DNA from: Thermococci archaeon
GTDB lineage: Archaea; Methanobacteriota_B; Thermococci; Thermococcales; Thermococcaceae
Assembly (NCBI GenBank): GCA_003663535.1
Contig: QMUE01000050.1
Coordinates: 1 to 7,434 of the forward strand
DNA length: 7,434 nt
Direction: 5' to 3'
Part shown: piece after piece, positions 1 to 4,313 of the stretch
Numbering within the stretch: position 1 is the first letter of the stretch
How the letters are laid out: each line of letters begins with the position of its first letter
Made by a program: the position numbers and the translations under genes
The notes under the pieces: model-generated
The model's database searches: none
Seen by the model: the letters and a program-made list of their open reading frames with translations, nothing else
Told to the model about the DNA's origin: nothing

Positions 1-117
1 CACTTCTTTGTCGGGGACGCCTCTGGGACAGAGGTCTCCGTAAAGGGGTTCCGTGCTGGAGTTACCCGATGCTGTGAAGGCACGGTCGGAGAAGCTCCTT
101 CCGTGAGGGAGGAGTAG
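1..117 (+). CDS. tnpB: C-terminal tail of TnpB-like RNA-guided nuclease (partial, 5' end outside window)
   Basis: Frame 1 is open from the window edge to TAG at 115-117 and gives 38 residues ending GEAPSVREE. Tails of the type EAPSxR followed closely by the stop are, from memory, common in archaeal IS1341/IS605 TnpB proteins; I could not search this. TnpB is an RNA-guided DNA endonuclease with a split RuvC site and a zinc finger; all of those parts would lie upstream of the window, so whether the gene is intact cannot be judged. A perfect hairpin covers the last codons (95-114), as expected where the tnpB 3' end overlaps the element's right end and the 3' part of its guide RNA. The main doubt is the short length: the call rests on the tail motif and the hairpin together. 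Confidence 0.55.
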   Translation, partial: HFFVGDASGTEVSVKGFRAGVTRCCEGTVGEAPSVREE

Positions 118-120
118 TTC
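95..120 (+). mobile_element. Putative right end of an IS200/IS605-type element, with 3' part of the omega RNA
   Basis: CTCCTTCC (95-102) pairs with GGGAGGAG (107-114) over the 4-base loop GTGA, giving 8 pairs with one G-T wobble. The stop codon and TTCAC follow at once. In IS200/IS605 elements a subterminal hairpin at the right end is bound by TnpA, and the same strand, transcribed with tnpB, forms the scaffold of the omega RNA whose guide begins just past the element. If the end lies near 120, the guide would be read from the bases that follow. The exact boundary and the left end are not visible here. Confidence 0.45.
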
Positions 121-374
121 ACCATTAGGCCCTGATTTTGCATCCCAATCACCAGAAAAACTGCAAGAGTAAGAAGTGTAGGAAAAGCAGGAAGTGGGGC
201 TGTATTAAGAAGTGGAAACCAAGTTGCATAGGCATAACCTCGTACGGCTCGCCCATGATTGGAGTTGCACACTTGCTTTTATTTTACTCTGATTTGTTTC
301 ATCTATGAGAACTGCTCTTTGTATTCCCTAAAATTGTTCTATTTTCAGGGGAAAAATTTTGGATAGGTTTCCTA

Positions 375-414
375 GATATTAATCACGCCGGCAGTTCACT
401 TGATAACATAGTAT
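375..414 (+). repeat. Direct repeat, copy 1
   Basis: The core GCAGTTCACTTGATAACATA (391-410), followed by GT, matches copy 2 at 1606-1627 in 21 of 22 bases. A shared GATATTA lies 16 bases upstream of the core here and 17 upstream in copy 2. The copies are in the same orientation and bracket the hydrolase gene. In copy 1 the core runs into a 6-base-pair hairpin, ACATAG (406-411) with CTATGT (415-420), that copy 2 lacks. The role is unknown. Confidence 0.65.
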
Positions 415-443
415 CTATGTCTGCCTCCGATCAAACTAGTGGA

Positions 444-453
444 ATACTTAAAA
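444..453 (+). promoter_or_regulatory. Probable TATA box of the hydrolase gene
   Basis: ATACTTAAAA is an acceptable archaeal TATA element. Transcription would begin about 25 bases on, near 473, leaving a leader of about 17 bases that just contains the ribosome binding site at 477-484. This arrangement excludes the ATG at 439, which lies upstream of the TATA box. Confidence 0.4.
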
Positions 454-476
454 CATGTGACTCGTAGGACAAAGGT

Positions 477-484
477 AGGGGTGA
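477..484 (+). promoter_or_regulatory. Ribosome binding site that fixes the hydrolase start at 490
   Basis: AGGGGTGA differs by one base from the archaeal consensus AGAGGTGA-type site (complement of the 16S rRNA end) and lies 5 bases before ATG 490. No comparable site precedes the ATG at 439. Confidence 0.7.
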
Positions 485-489
485 GTTCT

Positions 490-1428
490 ATGAAAGCGAG
501 TATATACAAAATTGAAGGGGATCTTTACTTGATAGATTTGCCTCAAAAATTAAGAGGATTCAGGAAGTTCATAAGCTCCTGGGTTTTAAAGGACGGAAGA
601 AGTGCACTTATCGTGGATGTTGGCCCCGCTTCAACTATCAGGCTATTAAAAGAGGCCTTGGATCAACTTGGAGTCGAAAAGGTTGAATATGTGCTTCTCA
701 CACATATCCATATTGACCATGCGGGAGGAATTGGGCACTTTGTCGAGCTTTACCCTGATGCGAAAGTTGTGGTTAACGAAAGAGGAGAGAAACACTTAAT
801 GGACCCAACGAGGCTATGGGAAGCAAGCAAGAAAGTTCTAGGAGAGCTCGCGTATGTCTATGGAGAGATTAGACCAGTACCCGCAGAAAATATCTATAAA
901 GGAGAGGTGACATTTTCGGGAATGGACGTTGGGATAATCCCGACTCCTGGTCATGCTCCTCATCATCAGGGTTATATTCTTGGAGAGTATCTGTTCACTG
1001 GGGATTCTACCGGGATATTTTTAGAACTTGACGACGGTATATACTTAAGACCTGCTACACCTCCGAGGTTTGTTAAAGAGCTTTATGAGGAATCATTAGA
1101 CAAGATGTTTGAAGTGGGGAGGAAGAAAATTTGCTTTGCACATTTTAGAATGTATGAAGACAGTAAGAAACTTATCAAAATGCACAAGGAACAGATAAAC
1201 ATGTGGATAAGTATAGTTCGTGAGGTTATGCATGAATACCCAGAAGAAGAAGTTTCTAAAGTATTGGATATTGTGAAAGAAAGGCTACTCGAGAAAGACA
1301 AACTTTTTGCTAACTATCTAAAGCTTGACGAAGATATAAAAGAAAGAGAAGAGCATTTTACAAAAAACTCCCTAATGGGAATTTACAATTACCTGAAAAC
1401 ACTGGAAAGCTCACACGGCTCAATCTAG
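490..1428 (+). CDS. Metallo-beta-lactamase-fold hydrolase
   Basis: This 312-residue protein has the zinc-binding signature of the metallo-beta-lactamase fold: THIHIDH at residues 71-77 (HxHxDH), His155 in TPGHAPHHQG, Asp172 in FTGDS, and His218 in CFAHF. These ligands are what a two-metal hydrolase of the glyoxalase II/COG0491 group needs, so it should be catalytically competent; the substrate cannot be read from the sequence. The part after residue 220 is helical and charged, with Lys/Glu-rich stretches, and probably caps the active site. There is no signal peptide, so it should act in the cytosol. The start at 490 is preferred over an in-frame ATG at 439 because of the ribosome binding site at 477-484 and because the fold's first strand begins right after it (YKIEGDLYLIDL). 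It has its own promoter and stands alone, flanked by two copies of a direct repeat. RNase or lactonase activity is possible but unsupported. Confidence 0.9.
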   Translation: MKASIYKIEGDLYLIDLPQKLRGFRKFISSWVLKDGRSALIVDVGPASTIRLLKEALDQLGVEKVEYVLLTHIHIDHAGGIGHFVELYPDAKVVVNERGEKHLMDPTRLWEASKKVLGELAYVYGEIRPVPAENIYKGEVTFSGMDVGIIPTPGHAPHHQGYILGEYLFTGDSTGIFLELDDGIYLRPATPPRFVKELYEESLDKMFEVGRKKICFAHFRMYEDSKKLIKMHKEQINMWISIVREVMHEYPEEEVSKVLDIVKERLLEKDKLFANYLKLDEDIKEREEHFTKNSLMGIYNYLKTLESSHGSI

Positions 1429-1491
1429 GGAAACAAATTTGCTAAAGCCAGATTATTAATCTTGGAAGGAATCTCACGCATCGAGAGGTAT

Positions 1492-1509
1492 ATCTCCATT
1501 TTAGGAGAT
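1492..1509. other. Hairpin downstream of the hydrolase gene
   Basis: ATCTCC (1492-1497) pairs exactly with GGAGAT (1504-1509) over the loop ATTTTA. It lies 64 bases after the hydrolase stop codon. It may be part of a 3' untranslated region; no function is apparent. Confidence 0.35.
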
Positions 1510-1588
1510 GGAATTGTTGAAACTGTGGATTAACCTGGTGCTACTAAGAAGATGTTTTTGTGTCCCATCTTGGAACAGATTTCTGTAG

Positions 1589-1629
1589 GATATTATATCG
1601 CACTAGCAGTTCACTTGATAATATAGTGT
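1589..1629 (+). repeat. Direct repeat, copy 2
   Basis: GATATTA at 1589 and the core GCAGTTCACTTGATAATATA (1606-1625) followed by GT correspond to copy 1 at 375-414, with one mismatch in the 22-base core (1606-1627). The distance between copies is 1215 bases, with the hydrolase gene between them. Outside the core, similarity fades quickly, so the repeats are short. Confidence 0.65.
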
Positions 1630-1668
1630 GTGCGGAGTACTGTATGAGTGTACCTGAGCTCTTAGGGG

Positions 1669-1691
1669 TGAGTTAACTTCTGGTTAACTCA
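1669..1691. other. Perfect 9-base-pair inverted repeat
   Basis: TGAGTTAAC (1669-1677) pairs exactly with GTTAACTCA (1683-1691) over the 5-base loop TTCTG. It is 40 bases past direct-repeat copy 2 and too far from the beta-helix promoter to act as a simple operator there. It could be an RNA hairpin or a dimer-protein binding site. Confidence 0.5.
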
Positions 1692-1709
1692 GTTTCATAA
1701 CAATGGGTG

Positions 1710-1734
1710 CCGACTAGAGTGAGATTGTAGTCGG
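1710..1734. other. Second perfect hairpin, 7 base pairs
   Basis: CCGACTA (1710-1716) pairs exactly with TAGTCGG (1728-1734) over an 11-base loop. It begins 18 bases after the inverted repeat at 1669-1691; the two together could be parts of one structured RNA. Confidence 0.4.
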
Positions 1735-1857
1735 ACTTATGATGGAAATCTCAGTAGAATACTTTAGGAGTTTTTGAAGAAATTGTGGAGGAGTTCTTGA
1801 TTAGACTTAATGGGATCAAAAAGTTGCTCTTTCGTTTTATGAAGATTTAAGTAATTC

Positions 1858-1865
1858 TTTTATAT
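1858..1865 (+). promoter_or_regulatory. TATA box of the beta-helix gene
   Basis: TTTTATAT is a strong archaeal TATA element. Its centre is 35 bases before ATG 1897, placing the transcription start near 1886-1888 and leaving a leader of roughly 10 bases. Confidence 0.6.
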
Positions 1866-1885
1866 CCCGACGCCTAAAGCAAAAA

Positions 1886-1890
1886 GGCGG
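1886..1890 (+). promoter_or_regulatory. Weak ribosome binding site of the beta-helix gene, inside a small hairpin
   Basis: GGCGG lies 6 bases before ATG 1897, a modest match to GGAGG. CGCCT (1871-1875) is complementary to AGGCG (1885-1889), but the 5' arm probably lies upstream of the transcription start, so sequestration in the RNA is doubtful. Confidence 0.4.
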
Positions 1891-1896
1891 ATATTT

Positions 1897-3933
1897 ATGA
1901 GGAGAATAATACTCATATTCTGGATCCTCATGCTCCTCGGAGCGCTGACTCCAGCTGAAAAGCTCGATGAGAGCGGGAATGTTATTAGAGTTCCGGAGGA
2001 TTACCCAACAATACAAGAGGCTATAAACGCAGCCGATCCAGGGGATACTATCCTTGTAGCTCCTGGAACTTACAACGAGAGTATTACCATAGACAAACAG
2101 ATAACGCTGATCGGTAGGGGGAAAGAAAACACTGTTATAGTGGGGCGTGGTGTCGGTGACGTCATTTATGTATCTTCAGATGGGGTGAAGATAAGTGGCT
2201 TTACGATAAAAGGTTCTGGTAATAGATACATTAGTCCTTTTGAGGGAGGCGATGCGGGAATTAAGTTAGATGGAGTCGAAAATTGCGTCATTTCTAACTG
2301 CATTGTCACAGAAAACAACCTTGGCATCTTTTTAAATTCATCTGATAATAATATAATTGAAAATAATACATGTTACTTAAACCGCAAGGATGGTATCCAC
2401 CTACGTTTCTCTAACAACAATATAATTAGAGGTAACAATTGTACCTCGAATGGGGGGCATGGAGGCATCTACCTAAATCCATCTAGTAGTAACAATCTAA
2501 TCGAGAACAATATATGTAACTTTAATGCAGATCACGGCATTAAACTACAAGGATCCAGCAACAACAACATACTCAGAAACAATATTTGCGAATATAATTG
2601 GAATGCAGGCATATTTCTACGTGGATCTAATAATAACACATTAATTGGTAACATATGTTTTGGAAACAGAAATAATCCCGGTATTATGCTACATTATCAC
2701 AACAATAATAACACTCTTATTAATAATGTGTGTAACTCAAACGATGAGGGCATAGTTTTGCAGAATTCATCAAATAACAACATACTTATAAACAACACAT
2801 GCCTTGATAACAGGGCTCGTGGAATCGGCATTATGTGGTCATCCAACAACAATACAATAATTAAAAATACATTAAGTTCAAACGGTGAGGGCATTCTGAT
2901 AGAATCTTCAAGTTACAATAAGGTATACTATAACAATATTTTGATGAACTGGCGAGGGATACAAATCATCGGTGAGAACTCAACTGGAAATGAGATACAC
3001 CAGAACAATATAATTAGAAACGAGGAGTGGGGGCTTCTCAACAATGCCCCTATTAAAGTGAATGCCACTCTTAACTGGTGGGGTAGCCCTCATGGCCCAG
3101 AAGTATGTCAGTTTGTGGAGGACACAGATACAGAAGATCCTGAAGAAATACAAGGTAACATATTATATGAGCCATGGCTTACAGAGCCGTATACTATGTT
3201 CGGCCGTCTGAAGATAATACATCCAATCGATAGAGCAATTGTAAGTAGGATCGTTAAGATATCCACAACCGTTGAGGAATCATTGGGCGTAGTTAAAGTC
3301 GAGTTCTACGTGGATGATTCATTAGTATTCATAGATAAGGAGGCACCATATGAGTATGAATGGAACACCACAGCTTATACAGATGGAGCCCATATGATAA
3401 AAGTACGTGCATTTGATGCTCTCAGAAACATGGCTGAAAAGAGTATAGGCATTATAGTGGATAATACGCCACCAAGCATAGACATAATCTCTCCATCCAG
3501 TGTTCCAGCGACCACTAATATTAGTGCTGTTAGTGTTGAGTGGAGCGCAATGGACGGGGTCGGCATATCAGTAGTCAGAGTGTTCGTTAATGGGGAGCTG
3601 GTTGGCGAGTACAATAGGGCCGCTGGTGGCACCACAGTAGAACTCGTGCCCGGCGAGAACACCATTCTTGTCTTGGCGGTAGATAAGGCAGGGAACAATG
3701 CGAGTAAGGAAGTTAGCGTGACCTTCACTCCAGTGAGTACACCGAGCATGACGGCAACAACAACTTCGGCTGAATCACCCAGCTCGACTACTTCAAGCCA
3801 AGGGTATAGCGCTACGAGTATCGAAGAAGATGGTGGCGTTGGGGTATCGGTGACATGTGGTCCAGCGACTTTTCTTCTCCTCGTCCTCATTGGCGGAACT
3901 GTTGCCAGAATTAAAGGCAGAAAACACGAGTGA
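1897..3933 (+). CDS. Secreted right-handed beta-helix (NosD/PbH1-type) surface protein with Ig-like domains and CGP-CTERM anchor
   Basis: Residues 1-20 form a signal peptide (basic start MRR, hydrophobic core, cut near PAEK). Residues 28-75 hold the typical opening of NosD/pectin-lyase-fold proteins, VPEDYPTIQEAINAADPGDT and VAPGTYNE. Residues 90-400 are parallel beta-helix coils of about 24 residues built on NNxIxxNxC, closing with NWWGSPHGP at 393-401. Eight cysteines recur once per coil (135-302). Two Ig-like domains follow (about 437-522 and 525-612), then a Ser/Thr-rich stalk (613-640). The end has CGP at 654-656, a hydrophobic stretch and RIKGRKHE: the CGP-CTERM signal, thought to be cleaved with the Cys attached to a membrane lipid. 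The protein should sit on the outer face of the membrane or S-layer. Related folds bind or cleave polysaccharides, but I see no lyase or hydrolase site, so function is open. The many Asn-X-Ser/Thr sites suggest glycosylation. The NosD label does not imply copper insertion here. It has its own promoter and terminator. Confidence 0.9.
   Translation: MRRIILIFWILMLLGALTPAEKLDESGNVIRVPEDYPTIQEAINAADPGDTILVAPGTYNESITIDKQITLIGRGKENTVIVGRGVGDVIYVSSDGVKISGFTIKGSGNRYISPFEGGDAGIKLDGVENCVISNCIVTENNLGIFLNSSDNNIIENNTCYLNRKDGIHLRFSNNNIIRGNNCTSNGGHGGIYLNPSSSNNLIENNICNFNADHGIKLQGSSNNNILRNNICEYNWNAGIFLRGSNNNTLIGNICFGNRNNPGIMLHYHNNNNTLINNVCNSNDEGIVLQNSSNNNILINNTCLDNRARGIGIMWSSNNNTIIKNTLSSNGEGILIESSSYNKVYYNNILMNWRGIQIIGENSTGNEIHQNNIIRNEEWGLLNNAPIKVNATLNWWGSPHGPEVCQFVEDTDTEDPEEIQGNILYEPWLTEPYTMFGRLKIIHPIDRAIVSRIVKISTTVEESLGVVKVEFYVDDSLVFIDKEAPYEYEWNTTAYTDGAHMIKVRAFDALRNMAEKSIGIIVDNTPPSIDIISPSSVPATTNISAVSVEWSAMDGVGISVVRVFVNGELVGEYNRAAGGTTVELVPGENTILVLAVDKAGNNASKEVSVTFTPVSTPSMTATTTSAESPSSTTSSQGYSATSIEEDGGVGVSVTCGPATFLLLVLIGGTVARIKGRKHE
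2299..2886 (+). repeat. Degenerate tandem repeats of about 72 bases encoding beta-helix coils
   Basis: Residues 135-330 of the beta-helix protein comprise eight to nine coils of 23-25 residues. The coil cysteines are at 135, 159, 182, 207, 231, 254, 279 and 302, and Leu326 takes the next position. At DNA level the repeats are diverged, sharing mainly AAT/AAC-rich blocks such as AACAACAATA, so this is old duplication kept by the fold rather than recent expansion. Confidence 0.8.
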
Positions 3934-3943
3934 CTTCCTTTGG

Positions 3944-3959
3944 CTTTTTAATTTCTTTT
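3944..3959 (+). terminator. T-rich terminator of the beta-helix gene
   Basis: CTTTTTAATTTCTTTT begins 11 bases after the TGA at 3931-3933. Archaeal RNA polymerase stops at T-runs of this kind without needing a hairpin. Confidence 0.6.
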
Positions 3960-3968
3960 ACCTCTGAC

Positions 3969-4034
3969 CGTAAGTTAAACAAAATCGCAAGAAAACACTA
4001 ACTCAGCCTCTCCTAGAGTTTTGTTTAACTTGCG
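3969..4034. repeat. Long inverted repeat, 16-base-pair stem with 34-base loop
   Basis: CGTAAGTTAAACAAAA (3969-3984) pairs with TTTTGTTTAACTTGCG (4019-4034): 15 Watson-Crick pairs and one T-G wobble. The loop begins with TCGCAAG (3985-3991), which also pairs with CTTGCGA (4029-4035), so a second, mutually exclusive pairing exists. It lies after the T-rich terminator, so it is not needed for termination of the beta-helix gene. A short mobile remnant, a protein binding site or an RNA structure are all possible. Confidence 0.6.
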
Positions 4035-4134
4035 ACTAAATCTTCTTGATGGACATATTTATGAAAATCCCTTAACATTGTGAAAATTACTTTCATTTTA
4101 TAGTGCATAACTAGTTCAATAATGTCCGTAATAA

Positions 4135-4141
4135 TTATATA
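4135..4141 (+). promoter_or_regulatory. Probable TATA box of the protease gene
   Basis: TTATATA, with AT-rich flanks, would place the transcription start near 4163 and give a leader of about 150 bases. A weaker candidate, GTATAC at 4170-4175, would start near 4198. I see no TATA-like sequence at the usual short distance from ATG 4314. Confidence 0.35.
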
Positions 4142-4218
4142 CAATCACTTACCAAAATTAAAATTGATCGTATACACTAGCTAGGAGAGTAGGCAAATGA
4201 TTCAACTGGATCATGATT

Positions 4219-4238
4219 CTAGTGGCACTTACCACTGG
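4219..4238 (+). promoter_or_regulatory. Leader hairpin upstream of the protease gene
   Basis: CTAGTGG (4219-4225) pairs with CCACTGG (4232-4238) over the loop CACTTA, with one wobble pair. It ends 7 bases before the segment that can pair with the ribosome binding site, and could stack on that helix in a folded leader. Confidence 0.35.
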
Positions 4239-4245
4239 GATCTAG

Positions 4246-4303
4246 CCTCCAGAGAGTACTTAGAAACACCCAATTTCCCTTCTAACTACAGCAATTCTGG
4301 AGG
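4246..4303 (+). promoter_or_regulatory. Pairing that can cover the protease ribosome binding site
   Basis: CCTCCAGA (4246-4253) is the exact complement of TCTGGAGG (4296-4303), which contains the start of the ribosome binding site GGAGGTG (4299-4305). Wobble pairs at each end (4245-4304 and 4254-4295) can extend it to 10 pairs, with a 40-42 base loop. GGAGGTG lies 8 bases before ATG 4314 and is a near-perfect site, so its masking would matter. The pairing is seen in sequence; control of translation is inference. Confidence 0.4.
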
Positions 4304-4313
4304 TGGAAGATCA

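Larger units (their letters stand above)
118..489. other. Gap between tnpB tail and hydrolase gene; possible decayed reading frame
   Basis: I find no intact gene here. One frame stays open from 129 to a TGA at 306-308 without an ATG near its start. Its product is basic and has four cysteines spaced C-x4-C-x7-C-x7-C (about 159-227), including KKCRKSRKWGC and KKWKPSC. The same frame is open again from 309 to a TAG at 465-467. This could be a gene broken by a stop codon, or chance in AT-rich DNA; I do not recognise the product. The gap also holds one copy of a direct repeat (375-414), a small hairpin (406-411 with 415-420) and the promoter of the next gene. Confidence 0.3.
1429..1896. other. 468-base gap with hairpins, repeat copy 2 and the next promoter
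   Basis: No convincing gene lies here. The hydrolase frame continues without interruption after its TAG for 34 codons to a TAA at 1531-1533, giving a protein-like peptide with no start codon of its own. Another short reading frame begins with ATGATG at 1740 and stops after 12 codons. Both may be remnants. Three hairpins (1492-1509, 1669-1691, 1710-1734), the second direct repeat (1589-1629) and the promoter of the beta-helix gene are listed separately. No strong T-run directly follows the hydrolase stop; a T5 run lies at 1555-1559. Confidence 0.5.
3934..4313. other. 380-base gap: terminator, long inverted repeat, promoter and protease leader
   Basis: No separate gene is supported. In order it holds the T-rich terminator, the inverted repeat at 3969-4034, an AT-rich stretch with several TATA-like words (TTTTATAG at 4096, TTATATA at 4135, GTATAC at 4170), and about 150 bases of probable leader. 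The frame of the protease is open upstream of its start as far as an ATG at 4197 preceded by GGAGAG (4184-4189), giving a possible 39-residue extension. Confidence 0.5.

Noticed and set aside
439..489. Longer start of the hydrolase at ATG 439
   Set aside because: No ribosome binding site precedes it, it lies upstream of the probable TATA box, and the extra 17 residues do not look like part of the fold; ATG 490 has a good site at 477-484.
1426..1533. TAG read through as pyrrolysine in the hydrolase
   Set aside because: Thermococcales are not known to use pyrrolysine, and the protein already ends at a plausible C-terminal helix.
2299..2886. CRISPR-like or satellite repeats in the beta-helix gene
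   Set aside because: The roughly 72-base periodicity is inside an open reading frame, diverged at DNA level, and explained by beta-helix coils.
3375..3890. Minus-strand open frame of 171 codons
   Set aside because: It lies fully inside the Ig-like and stalk part of the beta-helix gene, which is clearly coding on the + strand; no ribosome site and no recognisable product.
1897..3933. Copper-insertion role implied by the NosD name
   Set aside because: The similarity is to the beta-helix fold only; no nitrous oxide reductase genes are nearby and the Ig-like and CGP-CTERM parts indicate a surface protein.
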